Positions 17,445 to 26,151 of a stretch of 64,000 nt of DNA are shown here, one piece after another; the first letter of the stretch is position 1, and the number at the start of each line of letters is the position of its first letter. The stretch covers positions 62,001-126,000 of the forward strand of contig NZ_JAKSYJ010000196.1 in NCBI RefSeq assembly GCF_022829365.1. The letters are read 5' to 3'. The translations under genes and the position numbers were made by a program. The notes beneath the pieces are model-generated. The model was not told where the DNA came from. It made no database searches and saw only the letters and a list, made by a program, of their open reading frames with translations. Source of the stretch: Methylobacterium sp. J-077 (GTDB taxonomy: Bacteria; Pseudomonadota; Alphaproteobacteria; Rhizobiales; Beijerinckiaceae).

Positions 17445-18713
17445 GTGCACGTCGTCCTCGTCGCCGATCACGCCGCGATCAACGGCGGCCAAGCCAAAGT
17501 CGCGATCGAATCCGCCCTGGGCCTCGCCGCCCGCGGTTTCCGCGTCAGCCTGTTCGCCGCGGTGGGCCCGGTCGACCCGCGGCTGGAGGCTGCCGGCATC
17601 CGGGTGGTCTGCCTGGATCAGGACGACGTCACCACGACGCGCAACAAATTGGCTTTCGCGGCCCAGGCGATCTGGAACGGGCCGGCGGCCCGCGCGCTGG
17701 CCGCCGAACTCGCCGCCTGCGATCCGCGGGACACGCTGGTCCATGTCCACGCCTTCGCCAAGGCGCTCTCGCCGGCCATCGGGCCGGCCCTGCGGGCCTC
17801 CGGCCTGCCGTGCCTCTACACGATGCACGAGTTCTTCCTGGTCTGCCCGACCGGCGGATTCTACGCCTATCCGGAGCAGAAGATCTGCCACCGCGTGCCG
17901 ATGTCGGCCTCGTGCATCCTGGCGAAATGCGATGCGCGCAGCTACCCGCGCAAGGTCGCCCGGATGATCCGCCATGCCGGCCTCGCGCATGTCGCCCGGC
18001 TGCCGGAGCTGTTCTCCCACGTCATCACGATCAGCGACCTGCAGGAGAGCGTGGTGCGGCCGCTGATGCCCGGCGGCACGGTGTTCCACCGGGTCGACAA
18101 CCCGATCGCGGTGGCGCAGGCGCCTGTCCATGATGGCCCGCCGGGCGACTTTTTGTTCGTCGGCCGGATCTCCACCGAGAAGGGCGCGCCGATCTTCGCC
18201 GAGGCGGCCCGGCGGGCCGGGGTGCGGGCCATGTTCGTCGGCGACGGCTCGGAGCGGGCCGATCTCGCCGCCCGCTATCCCGAAGCGGTGATGCTCGGCT
18301 GGCGCGAACCCGCCGCCGTGCAGGCGCTGATGCGGCGGGCCCGAGCTCTGGTCTTCCCGAGCGTCTGGTACGAGGGACAGCCGCTCACGGTCTACGAGGC
18401 GCTGGCCTGCGGCACGCCGGTGATCGTCAGCGACGCCTGCGCGGGCCGGGAGGCGGTGATCGACGGCGAGACCGGGTTCTGGTTCCGCTCCGGCGATCCC
18501 GACGCGCTCGCCGCCCATCTGCGCAGCCTGTCCGACGACGCCCTCGCCGCCCGGATGGGCCGGGCCGCGCATGGCCGCTACTGGACCACGCCGCTGACGC
18601 CGGAGGTCCATCTCGACCGGCTGACCGGCGTCTACGAGACCGTGATGCGTGAAGCCGCGGCGCGCGGCCGGGCGGCGCACCTAAGGCCTGGCCCGGCGGT
18701 GGCGACGGCCTGA
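17445..18713 (+). CDS. Glycosyltransferase family 4 protein (second of a divergent pair)
   Basis: This GT-B glycosyltransferase of 422 residues is paralogous to its divergent neighbour. It begins (GTG start) MHVVLVADHAAINGGQAKVAIES and has FLFVGRISTEKGAPIF and EGQPLTVYEALACGTPVIVS in the nucleotide-sugar domain. The same four-Cys block with identical spacing is present at about residues 130-160. The two genes are separated by 112 bases and probably share a regulatory region. The pair likely adds related sugars to one glycan. The specific sugar is not predictable. Confidence 0.88.
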   Translation: MHVVLVADHAAINGGQAKVAIESALGLAARGFRVSLFAAVGPVDPRLEAAGIRVVCLDQDDVTTTRNKLAFAAQAIWNGPAARALAAELAACDPRDTLVHVHAFAKALSPAIGPALRASGLPCLYTMHEFFLVCPTGGFYAYPEQKICHRVPMSASCILAKCDARSYPRKVARMIRHAGLAHVARLPELFSHVITISDLQESVVRPLMPGGTVFHRVDNPIAVAQAPVHDGPPGDFLFVGRISTEKGAPIFAEAARRAGVRAMFVGDGSERADLAARYPEAVMLGWREPAAVQALMRRARALVFPSVWYEGQPLTVYEALACGTPVIVSDACAGREAVIDGETGFWFRSGDPDALAAHLRSLSDDALAARMGRAAHGRYWTTPLTPEVHLDRLTGVYETVMREAAARGRAAHLRPGPAVATA

Positions 18714-18762
18714 CCGAGCCTACGGCACGGCCGGATTGATACCCTTTGCGATCGAAAAAACC

Positions 18763-18787
18763 GGAAACACCCGGGTTCCGTCGCGTT
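18763..18787 (+). promoter_or_regulatory. Candidate EcfG-type general stress promoter
   Basis: GGAAA (18763-18767) and CGTT (18784-18787) are 16 bases apart, close to the alphaproteobacterial EcfG consensus GGAAC-N16/17-CGTT, with one mismatch. It points at the small gene starting at 18836, leaving a leader of about 40 bases. Expression under PhyR-EcfG stress control is inferred. Confidence 0.45.
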
Positions 18788-18835
18788 GACGCGCACAGGC
18801 ACCGCGCGTGCACCCGTCACCGACGAGCGACAGAC

Positions 18836-19015
18836 ATGGCCGACGACCACAAGCTGAAGAACGAAACCAAGCCCGGCTTCCAGCAGGGCAGCGCCAAGCC
18901 GGACGACAAGGCCAATCCCGCCAACAAGCAGGACAAGATAGACGAGCGCCTCGACGACGCCCTCGAGGAGACGTTCCCGTCGAGCGACCCGGTCTCGGTG
19001 AAGATCACCAAGTAG
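18836..19015 (+). CDS. Small acidic/basic hydrophilic protein, probably stress-related
   Basis: This 59-residue protein begins MADDHKLKNETKPGFQQGS and ends with the motif LDDALEETFPSSDPVSVKITK. A motif of this type (DDALEETFPASDP) recurs in small uncharacterised proteins of alphaproteobacteria. It is very hydrophilic and probably disordered. A possible EcfG promoter lies upstream. It converges on mcd, with a family 2 repeat between. The biochemical role is unknown. Confidence 0.75.
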   Translation: MADDHKLKNETKPGFQQGSAKPDDKANPANKQDKIDERLDDALEETFPSSDPVSVKITK

Positions 19016-19020
19016 CGCAA

Positions 19021-19128
19021 TCCCAAAGGGCTCAGCCCTTTGGCGGGGCTATCGGGGCAGAGCCCCGATGCAGCCGGGCTCTGCCCGGCACCCGCACAAG
19101 GTCCCGGACCTCGTGAATCCGGGACTTT
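19021..19128. repeat. Palindromic repeat family 2, copy A
   Basis: This element of about 108 bases consists of successive small hairpins: AAAGGGCTCAGCCCTTT, GGGGCAGAGCCCC, GGGCTCTGCCC and an AAGGTC/GACCT pair, ending in a T-rich tract. It lies between the convergent ends of the small 18.8-kb gene and mcd, touching the mcd stop codon. Six more copies are in the window. Confidence 0.85.
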
Positions 19129-20811
19129 TTAGGCGGCTTCGAGCAGGCGCCGGGCGATGACCTGGGCCTGGATCTCGGCGGCGCCCTCGAAGATCGACAG
19201 GATGCGGGCGTCGCACAGGATCCGGCTGACCGGGTATTCCAGCGCGAAGCCGTTGCCGCCGTGGATCTGGAGGGCGTTGTCGGCGGCCGCCCAGGCGACC
19301 CGGGCGCCGAGCAGCTTGGCCATCCCGGCCTCCAGGTCGCAGCGCTTGCCGGCATCCTTCTCGCGGGCCGAGAAGTAGGTGAGCTGCCGGGCGATGTTGA
19401 TCTCCACCGCCATCATGGCGAGCTTGTCGGCCACCCGCGGGAAGCTGACCAGCGCCTTGCCGAACTGGACCCGCTCCTCGGCGTAGCGCAGCCCCGCATC
19501 AAGGGCCGACTGCGCGACGCCGATGGCCCGGGCCGCGGTCTGGATGCGGGCCGACTCGAAGGTCTGCATCAGCTGGGCGAAGCCCTTGCCCTCGACCTCG
19601 CCGAGCAGGTTGGCGGCCGGAACCGCGAAGTCCTCGAAGGCCAGCTCGTATTCCTTCATGCCGCGGTAGCCGAGCACCTCGATCTCGCCGCCCGACAGGC
19701 CCTGAACCGGGAACGGCTCGTTATCCGTGCCCCGGGGCTTCTCGGCGATCAGCATCGAGAGGCCGCGATGGCCCTTCTCCTCGGGCTTGGTCCGAACCAG
19801 CACGGTCATGATGTCGGCCCGGACCGGATGGGTGATCCAGGTCTTGTTGCCGGTGATTTTCCAGGTGTCGCCGTCCTTCACCGCCTTCGTGCGTAGGCTC
19901 GCCAGATCCGAACCCGTGTTCGGCTCGGTGAACACGGCCGTCGGCAGGATGTCGCCCGAGGCGATCTTGGGCAGGAAGCGGTGCTTCTGCTCCTCGGTGC
20001 CGCCGCACAGGATCAGCTCCGCGGCGATCTCCGAGCGGGTGCCGAGCGAGCCGACGCCGATATAGGCCCGGGACAGCTCCTCCGAGACCACGCACATCGC
20101 GGTCTTGGGCAGGCCCATGCCGCCATACTCTTCCGGGATCGTGAGGCCGAACACGCCCAGCTCGGCCATCTTGGTGACGACCTCCATCGGGATGTATTCA
20201 TTCTTCAGATGCCACTCATGCGCCTGCTCGACCACCTCGGCCTTGCCGAAGCGGCGCATCTCGGAGCGGATCGCCTCCATGTCCTCGTCGAGGCCCGAGG
20301 CTCCGACGGTGGCCGAGCCGCCGCCCTCGCGCATCAGCGCCACCAGGGCGGCGCGGTGCTCCGGGGTGTTGCCCTCGGCGATCAGCGTCTCGACCGCGTC
20401 GGTGCGGTACTGCGCCACCTCCTTGGCCGACAGGCCGAGCGAGCCGGTCGGCCGGACCATCTCGCCCTGGCTCATCGGGATGCCGGAGAACAGCTGGTCG
20501 AGATACTCGCCGGCGCCGATCCGCACGAGCAGCGTCTCGGTCTCGCCGAACCGGCCCTCGGCCTGGAGGCGCTCGGCATAGCCGCCGAGCTCGGCCACCG
20601 CCTCCGCGTAGGTCGCGAGCCAGGCCAGCCCATGGGCGGCGTGCTGCTGCGCCTCGAGCTTGCCGGCATCGATCCGCCCATCGGTGCCCAGGATGCGTGT
20701 CCGCACCCGCCGGGTGGCCTCGGCCACGAGGGCCTTCGCGCTCTCGCCGGCGGCCTTGGTGAGGCTGACGACGTCCTGCGGCTCGGTCTGGATGGCAGGG
20801 GATGCGGACAT
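19129..20811 (-). CDS. mcd: Methylsuccinyl-CoA dehydrogenase (acyl-CoA dehydrogenase family)
   Basis: This flavoenzyme of 560 residues should oxidise (2S)-methylsuccinyl-CoA to mesaconyl-CoA in the ethylmalonyl-CoA pathway, which regenerates glyoxylate during growth on C1 and C2 compounds. The acyl-CoA dehydrogenase core starts near residue 165, with AVFTEPNTGSDLASL (FAD/substrate signature) and LQIHGGNGFALEYPVSR near the C-terminus. The extra N-terminal domain of about 160 residues, including SQGEMVRPTGSLGLS, separates Mcd from ordinary 380-residue acyl-CoA dehydrogenases. It is a monocistronic minus-strand gene between repeats. Confidence 0.88.
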   Translation of the reverse strand: MSASPAIQTEPQDVVSLTKAAGESAKALVAEATRRVRTRILGTDGRIDAGKLEAQQHAAHGLAWLATYAEAVAELGGYAERLQAEGRFGETETLLVRIGAGEYLDQLFSGIPMSQGEMVRPTGSLGLSAKEVAQYRTDAVETLIAEGNTPEHRAALVALMREGGGSATVGASGLDEDMEAIRSEMRRFGKAEVVEQAHEWHLKNEYIPMEVVTKMAELGVFGLTIPEEYGGMGLPKTAMCVVSEELSRAYIGVGSLGTRSEIAAELILCGGTEEQKHRFLPKIASGDILPTAVFTEPNTGSDLASLRTKAVKDGDTWKITGNKTWITHPVRADIMTVLVRTKPEEKGHRGLSMLIAEKPRGTDNEPFPVQGLSGGEIEVLGYRGMKEYELAFEDFAVPAANLLGEVEGKGFAQLMQTFESARIQTAARAIGVAQSALDAGLRYAEERVQFGKALVSFPRVADKLAMMAVEINIARQLTYFSAREKDAGKRCDLEAGMAKLLGARVAWAAADNALQIHGGNGFALEYPVSRILCDARILSIFEGAAEIQAQVIARRLLEAA

Positions 20812-20901
20812 GATTTTTGCTCGCGTGGCGTTTTATTGGATCGTGTCTTCTAACCCGTCCGACGTCGAGGCCGAAGCAGATTTCATTTGCCGCGTCTTGA
20901 A

Positions 20902-20963
20902 CTGAAGTTGAAGGCCGTCGGGTTTTGACGTGCGCGTTGACGCCAAACCGACCTCCACTTCAG
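20902..20963. repeat. Imperfect inverted repeat upstream of mcd
   Basis: CTGAAGT (20902-20908) pairs with ACTTCAG (20957-20963), and an inner arm GTCGGGTTTTG pairs imperfectly with CCAAACCGAC. The element lies between the mcd start and the 3' end of the next small gene, both on the minus strand. It could be an attenuator, a terminator of the small gene, or an operator for mcd. Confidence 0.4.
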
Positions 20964-20979
20964 CAACGAACGCTCGCGT

Positions 20980-21186
20980 TCAGTGCTTCTGCTCGCAGCG
21001 GGTCTTCACATAGGCGCCGTCCTCACCCTTGAAACCGGCATTGGCCGCCAGCACCGGTCCCTGAATCAGGCATTCCTGAAGCGTGTGGGCCGGGCCGGTG
21101 ATCACGTCCAGGGCGGTGTCGCGCGAGCAGTCCGGGGCCTGGACGGAGGCGGCACAGATCAGGGCGACGACGACAATCGAATTCAT
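20980..21186 (-). CDS. Small exported protein of unknown function
   Basis: This protein of 68 residues has a hydrophobic N-terminus (MNSIVVVALICAASVQA) that looks like a short signal peptide. A small domain with three Cys (DCSRD, QECLIQG, TRCEQKH) follows. GGGAGGCATC precedes the ATG. Similar short secreted proteins of this pattern occur in Hyphomicrobiales without known function. It is followed by mcd on the same strand, about 170 bases away. Confidence 0.65.
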   Translation of the reverse strand: MNSIVVVALICAASVQAPDCSRDTALDVITGPAHTLQECLIQGPVLAANAGFKGEDGAYVKTRCEQKH

Positions 21187-21378
21187 GATGCCTCCCAGGA
21201 GGGCCCGGCTTCTCGGACGGCGGGCGGCGTTTGACCGAAGGATCGACCGCCAGAACTGGTTCCTTCAGCATGAAGGCGACCGTCCCGACGGCGCGATCCA
21301 GTACCGCTACGCCAAGCGGCCTCGCCCCGTCCTGGGGCTCATCGCCGCGCGCGCTGGCGGCACGCGGCGAAGCCGGCA

Positions 21379-22929
21379 TCACACCAGGGCGGGGAGATCC
21401 GCGCCAGCCTCGATCGCTTCCGGGCTCGGCACCCGGCCCTCGCCCAACAGGTGCAGGAACGCCGTGAAGGCCGGGTTGCGCCCGATGCTGCAGGCGGCCA
21501 CCGCCCGGTTCTCGCGGACGTAATAGGCGATGAAGTCCAGCGCCGCCGGATCGCCCTGCAGGATGATCCGATCGAAGCCGGGTGCGTAGCCGCCGTAATC
21601 CAGGCGCTTGTCACCCTGGTTGCTCCAGAAGAACGGCGCGCTGGAAAAGGCGTCCGTCGCGCCCAGGATCGTCTTGGCCACGTGAGTCCCGTGCTGCTGG
21701 GCCAGTCGCCAGTGCTCGATCCGGGCCGTCACCCCGGTGCCGCGCTCCGGAAAGGCCGCGATGTCGCCCGCGACCCAGACGCCGTCGGCGAGCTTCAGGT
21801 CGGCGCCCACCGGCAGGCCGCCGTGCGCGTCCGGCTCCACCCCGGCGACGAGGGCGGTCTCCGGCGCGGCGCCGGCGCCGATCAGCACGATGTCGGCCGG
21901 CAGCCGCGCGCCGTCCTCCGTCTCGACGGCCTCGACGGATCCGTCGCCGGCGATCCGCGCGACGTTTCCCGTCACAAAGGTGACGCCGGTGCCTTCATGA
22001 TAGCGCTTCAGCGCTGCGCCCACGGCCTCACCGAAGCGCTTGGCGAAGGGCAGCGCCTCGCGGGACAGCACCGTCACGGACAGGCCGCGCTTGGTCAGGA
22101 AGGCCGCCGCCTCCAGGCCGATGAAGCCGGCGCCGACCACCACCACGCGCGCGGCACGCTCCGCCGCGTCGCTGAGCCGCACCGCATCGTCGAGGCTGCG
22201 CAGCGTCATGACGCCTTCGAGGTCCTTACCCTCGAAATCCGGCACCACCGCACGGCTGCCGGTGGCGATCAGCAGCGCGTCGCCGGCGAGCACACGTCCG
22301 TCCGCGAGGGTGACGCTGCGGGTGGCCGGGTCGATCCGGGTCGCCTCGGCCTCGATCCGCTCGATCTGGTGCGCGGCGGCGAAGTCCGGCTCCAACAGGG
22401 CCTTCTCGGCGGGCGTCGGCTTGGCCAGGAACTGCTTGGACAGCTTGGTCCGGTCGTAAGGTGGCTGGGCCTCGCGGCCGACCAGGGTGATCGTGCCGGA
22501 GAAGCCCTCACGCCGGAGCGTGGTGACGCAGGCGACCGCCGCCGCGCCGGTACCGACGATCAGGACCTGCCCGATGGTCGTCCCGGCGCGCTTGGCCGGG
22601 GCGGGCTCAGGAGTCAGCGTCGCCACCGCCTCGCCGCCCTCGATCCGGACAGGATAGCGGGTGAGCGCTTCCAGCGCCGGCGGCTCCTCCAGGCTGCCGT
22701 CGGCGAGCGCGAAGGCCGCCTTGTGCCACGGGCAATACAGGCGGCCGCCGCAGATCTCGCCCTTGGCGAGCGGCGCGCCAAGATGCGGGCACTTGGCCTG
22801 GAAGGCGCGCACGCCGTCCGCGTCGCGCACGAACAGCACCGCATCCTCGCCCGCCTTGCCCTCGGCCTTTCCGCCGAGGGGGATCGCGTCGAGGGCGAGG
22901 CGGATCTCGCGGGGCTTGTCCTGATCCAT
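21379..22929 (-). CDS. Rieske-ferredoxin/FAD-dependent NAD(P)H oxidoreductase fusion
   Basis: This protein of 516 residues joins an N-terminal Rieske domain (residues about 8-110; ligands in CPHLGAPL and CPWHKAAF) to a pyridine nucleotide-disulfide reductase of the ferredoxin-reductase/AIF type. The FAD-binding fold is VLIVGTGAAAVACV and the NAD(P) fold VVVVGAGFIGLEAAAFL. A C-terminal reductase domain includes FFWSNQGDKRLDYGG. Such proteins shuttle electrons between NAD(P)H and ferredoxins or oxygenases. No oxygenase gene is adjacent, so the acceptor is unknown. No signal peptide is visible, so it is cytoplasmic. Confidence 0.9.
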   Translation of the reverse strand: MDQDKPREIRLALDAIPLGGKAEGKAGEDAVLFVRDADGVRAFQAKCPHLGAPLAKGEICGGRLYCPWHKAAFALADGSLEEPPALEALTRYPVRIEGGEAVATLTPEPAPAKRAGTTIGQVLIVGTGAAAVACVTTLRREGFSGTITLVGREAQPPYDRTKLSKQFLAKPTPAEKALLEPDFAAAHQIERIEAEATRIDPATRSVTLADGRVLAGDALLIATGSRAVVPDFEGKDLEGVMTLRSLDDAVRLSDAAERAARVVVVGAGFIGLEAAAFLTKRGLSVTVLSREALPFAKRFGEAVGAALKRYHEGTGVTFVTGNVARIAGDGSVEAVETEDGARLPADIVLIGAGAAPETALVAGVEPDAHGGLPVGADLKLADGVWVAGDIAAFPERGTGVTARIEHWRLAQQHGTHVAKTILGATDAFSSAPFFWSNQGDKRLDYGGYAPGFDRIILQGDPAALDFIAYYVRENRAVAACSIGRNPAFTAFLHLLGEGRVPSPEAIEAGADLPALV

Positions 22930-23025
22930 CCTCGCCTCGTGGTGCCGACCCGGGCCGTCAGGGCCCGCGCACCAAACCGCGAGGCCGGGAAGGGTTTCCG
23001 GGCCTTCGGTCGCAGGTCCGATCGC

Positions 23026-23916
23026 TCAGGCCCGACTCGCCACCGCGACGCCGAGCGCCGCCACCGCCATCCCGGCGACCTGCACCAGGGTAAGCACCTC
23101 GCCGAACAGCAGGTAGCCCAGCACGGCGGCGACCGGCGGGACCAGGAAGAACAGGGCGGCGACGCCCGCTACCGCGCCGCGCCGGATCAGCGCCAGCAGC
23201 AGAAGGATCCCGGCCACCGAGTTGATCAGGATCGCCCAGGCGAGCCCGAGCCACAGGGGCGCGACAGGGTCGATCTCGGTATGGCCGAAGGCCAGCGCCA
23301 GCGGGATCGCGCAGGCCATCCCACCCACGAATTGCAGCGTCGCGTTGGTCAGGAGGTCGCCACCGCCGCCGGTGCGCTTCTGCCAGAGGGTGCCCAACGT
23401 CAGGGCCAGGACCGCCACGAGGCTGACCGCCAGGGCCACCGGCGGGATGCCGGAGGGGTCGGCGGCGCCGAGCTTGGGGGCGAGCACCAGGCCGGCCCCG
23501 GCAAAACCCAGCAGGATCCCGAGCGCCCGCCGGCCGCTGACCCGCTCGCCGAGCAGCGGGCCGGCCAGGAGCGCCGTCAGCAGGGGCTGGAGGCTGCCGA
23601 CCAGGGCGGCGATCCCGGCCGGCAGCCCCCGGCTCACCGCCCAGAACACCCCCGACAGGTAGATCCCCTGCATCAGGAAGCCCGCCACGATGGGATCGCG
23701 CCAGCCCGCCCGGGTCCCGGGCCAGCGCACCCGGGAGGCCGCCGCGATCAGCGCCAGCAGCAGGGCGACCCCGGTGAACCGGACCGCCGTGAAGCCCAGC
23801 GGATCGGCGTGCGGGATCACGGCCCGGGCAGATATGAAGCCGGTCGCCCAGATCGGGACGAACAGAACCGGCAGGGCGCTGGCCGCGTGGGTCGAATCGG
23901 CTGTGGGGGTGGGCAT
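23026..23916 (-). CDS. DMT-superfamily (EamA) transporter
   Basis: This inner-membrane protein has 296 residues, about ten membrane segments and two EamA repeats. The first contains PLGFTAVRFTGVALLLALIA and the second PPVAAVLGYLLFGEVLTLVQ. These drug/metabolite exporters often efflux amino acids or nucleosides. I chose the ATG at 23916 because the protein then begins close to the first membrane segment; the frame to 24120 adds a low-complexity leader. It is divergent from the YihY-type gene. Confidence 0.85.
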   Translation of the reverse strand: MPTPTADSTHAASALPVLFVPIWATGFISARAVIPHADPLGFTAVRFTGVALLLALIAAASRVRWPGTRAGWRDPIVAGFLMQGIYLSGVFWAVSRGLPAGIAALVGSLQPLLTALLAGPLLGERVSGRRALGILLGFAGAGLVLAPKLGAADPSGIPPVALAVSLVAVLALTLGTLWQKRTGGGGDLLTNATLQFVGGMACAIPLALAFGHTEIDPVAPLWLGLAWAILINSVAGILLLLALIRRGAVAGVAALFFLVPPVAAVLGYLLFGEVLTLVQVAGMAVAALGVAVASRA

Positions 23917-24122
23917 GGCGGCGCGGACGGAGCATGCCGGGGGGCAAATGGCAACGGCGATTCGGTTGCCGGGTCCGGTGATCGGGTCCGGCCCACCGCT
24001 CGGGTCGGCGTGGCCGCGGCGCGTCACCGGCCGGCGAACGGGACTGGACCGGCTCGGCGGCGTTGACGGGCCGGCCCGGGCGCCCTTCATCGGCGGGCCG
24101 GCACGAGGATCGTTGGACACCC

Positions 24123-25025
24123 GTGAAATCTCTCCGCAACGGATTCCAGGTCGCGGCCCTCGCGGCGCAGCGCTTCGTCGCCCATGACGGCTGGGCGATC
24201 GCCAGCCACATCGCGCTCTCGACCCTGACCTCCCTGTTCCCGTTCCTGATCCTGCTGGCGGCGTTGGCCGGCGTGTTCGGCACCCAGTCGCTGGCCGACG
24301 AGGCCGGGGTTCTGATCTTCGACGCTTGGCCCCGGGAGATCGCCAAGCCGATCGTCGGCGAGGTCCACCGGGTGCTCACCGAGCAGCGCAGCGGCGTGCT
24401 GACGCTGGGCGCCCTGTTCGCCCTCTACTTCTCGTCCTCGGGGGTCGAGAGCCTGCGGGTCGGCCTGAACCGCGCCTACGGGCTGCGGGAGGGCCGGCCC
24501 TGGTGGCTGACCCGGCTCGAATCGATCGGCTACGTGATCTGCGGCGCCTTCGCGATGCTGGCCTTCGCGCTGCTGGTGGTGCTGGGCCCCCTGATCTGGC
24601 GCAACGTCGTGCTGGTCGCGCCCGGGCTGGAGCCCCTGAGCCTGACGGTGGCGATCGGGCGGATCGCCGTCACGGCCCTGTTGCTGGCGGTGGTGCTGAT
24701 CATCGCCCACAAGTTCGTGGCGGCCGGCCGGCGCTCGATCCTGTCGGTGCTGCCGGGGATCGGGGTGACGCTGGTGCTGTGGTTCTTCGCCGGCCTCGGT
24801 TTCGGGTTCTACCTGGACCGGTTCTCGAACGCCTACGCGTCGACCTACGGGGGCCTGGCCACCGCGATGGTGTTCCTAGTGTTCCTGTACTGGCTGGCCG
24901 CCATGTTCCTGTTCGGCGGCGAGATCAACGGCACGGTGATCGCCGCCCGCCGCAGCCGGCTGCAGGCGAAGATGCTGGCCCGGCGGGCCGAGATGGAGGG
25001 ACGATGGACGGCCTCGAGCACCTGA
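24123..25025 (+). CDS. YihY/UPF0761-family membrane protein
   Basis: This inner-membrane protein of about 300 residues has six membrane segments and the family-typical AIASHIALSTLTSLFPFLILLAAL, LNRAYGLREGRPWW and YLDRFSNAYASTYGGLATAMVFLVFLYW. The YihY/BrkB family is often annotated as RNase BN by mistake; its function is unresolved. The start is uncertain: GTG at 24123 gives a normal N-terminus, while ATG at 24063 adds 20 atypical residues. The 3' end overlaps the next gene by 22 bases. Confidence 0.85.
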   Translation: MKSLRNGFQVAALAAQRFVAHDGWAIASHIALSTLTSLFPFLILLAALAGVFGTQSLADEAGVLIFDAWPREIAKPIVGEVHRVLTEQRSGVLTLGALFALYFSSSGVESLRVGLNRAYGLREGRPWWLTRLESIGYVICGAFAMLAFALLVVLGPLIWRNVVLVAPGLEPLSLTVAIGRIAVTALLLAVVLIIAHKFVAAGRRSILSVLPGIGVTLVLWFFAGLGFGFYLDRFSNAYASTYGGLATAMVFLVFLYWLAAMFLFGGEINGTVIAARRSRLQAKMLARRAEMEGRWTASST

Positions 25026-25876
25026 CGATCCGCGTGAACGGCGCGGATCTCCACGTCGCGCGCTGCGGCTCGGGTACGCCGCTGCTGCTGCTTCACGGCT
25101 GGCCGGAATACTGGCTGACCTGGGAACCGATAATGGCGCGCTTGGCCGCCCGCCACACCCTGATCGCCCCGGACCTGCGCGGCTTCGGCGACAGCGACAA
25201 GCCCGAAGGTGCCTTCGGGCCGCCGGAGCAGGCGGCCGACATGGCGGCGCTGCTGGAGGCGCTCGGCATCGACCGCGCCGGCATCGTCGGCCACGATGTC
25301 GGCGGCGCGGTGATCCAGGCGCTTGCCCGGGCCCATTCGGAGCGTTGCGCCGGCCTGTTCCTGTTCGACTTCGTCTATCCCGGGATCGGCCCCCGCCTCG
25401 GCGCCCCGGACCGCCTCAGCGAGATCTGGTACCAGTCCTTCAACCAGATGGACCTGGCAGTGACGCTGGTCGGCGCCAGCCGGGACAGCTGCGCCGCCTA
25501 TATCGGCCACTTCCTGCGCCACTGGTCACACCGCAAGGACGCGTTCGATCCCGTGCTCGACGCCTTCGTGGACACGTTCCAAAAACCCGGAAACCTCGCG
25601 GGCGGCTTCGCGCATTACCGGGCGGCCCATGCCGGCCGGATCGCGATGCTCAAGGGCGAGGCCCCGTCCCTGCCGCCGATCACGGTGCCGACCTGCGTGC
25701 GCTGGGCCGAGCACGACCCGATCTTCCCCTATGCCTGGACCGACCGCCTGGGCGAGACGTTCTCGGATCTCGACCTCGCGCCGTTTCCGGGCGTCGGCCA
25801 CTTCCCCCACCGGGAGGATCCCGACCGGGCGGCGGCCGAGATCGCCGGGTTCTTCGGGCGGATCGGGTGGGCGTGA
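25004..25876 (+). CDS. Alpha/beta hydrolase with Asp nucleophile (haloacetate dehalogenase/epoxide hydrolase type)
   Basis: This hydrolase has 290 residues and an HGWPE oxyanion-hole motif at 31-35. The nucleophile elbow is GHDVGG with Asp98 in place of Ser. The catalytic His is near residue 268 (GVGHFPHRED). An Asp nucleophile points to fluoroacetate dehalogenase, haloalkane dehalogenase or epoxide hydrolase instead of an esterase. The sequence around DLRGFGDSDKP and YPGIGPRLG is closest in style to haloacetate dehalogenases. GGAGGG precedes the ATG. It overlaps the YihY-type gene by 22 bases, so they are co-transcribed. Confidence 0.87.
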   Translation: MDGLEHLTIRVNGADLHVARCGSGTPLLLLHGWPEYWLTWEPIMARLAARHTLIAPDLRGFGDSDKPEGAFGPPEQAADMAALLEALGIDRAGIVGHDVGGAVIQALARAHSERCAGLFLFDFVYPGIGPRLGAPDRLSEIWYQSFNQMDLAVTLVGASRDSCAAYIGHFLRHWSHRKDAFDPVLDAFVDTFQKPGNLAGGFAHYRAAHAGRIAMLKGEAPSLPPITVPTCVRWAEHDPIFPYAWTDRLGETFSDLDLAPFPGVGHFPHREDPDRAAAEIAGFFGRIGWA

Positions 25877-25884
25877 CATAACCG

Positions 25885-26106
25885 TCAGCGGGACTGGTTG
25901 CGATACACGCAGTCGCGCCCGCGATCCTCGTACCCGCCCGGACAGGCGGTGACGCAGGCGCCGGCCGCGAGCTTCTTCGGGGGCGGGCAGGCGCCGGCGA
26001 CTTGCGCCTGGGCCGGGACGGCCGCGAGCAGCGCAAGGGCCAAGCCGGAGAGCCATGCGGCGCGGGGATTCGAGCCCCGGCGGTCGGTCGTCTTGCGTAT
26101 CGGCAT
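25885..26106 (-). CDS. Small exported Cys-containing protein
   Basis: This protein of 73 residues starts at the ATG at 26106, which has GGGAGGG 7 bases upstream. A basic N-terminus and hydrophobic core (AWLSGLALALLAAVPAQAQ) form a signal peptide. The mature part is about 40 residues with four Cys (ACPPP, ACVTACPGG, DCVYRN), probably two disulfides. Similar short periplasmic proteins occur in related genomes with no known role. It converges with the hydrolase gene. Confidence 0.65.
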   Translation of the reverse strand: MPIRKTTDRRGSNPRAAWLSGLALALLAAVPAQAQVAGACPPPKKLAAGACVTACPGGYEDRGRDCVYRNQSR

Positions 26107-26151
26107 CCAGGGCCCTCCCGCGTCGACCGCCTGCAATCCACGAGAGGCCGC

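Noticed and set aside
21451..24066. A plus-strand ORF of 871 codons over the Rieske-flavoprotein and DMT genes.
   Set aside because: It is an antisense frame in high-GC DNA, rich in Arg, Gly, His and Asp with no motifs. The opposite strand encodes proteins with clear family signatures.
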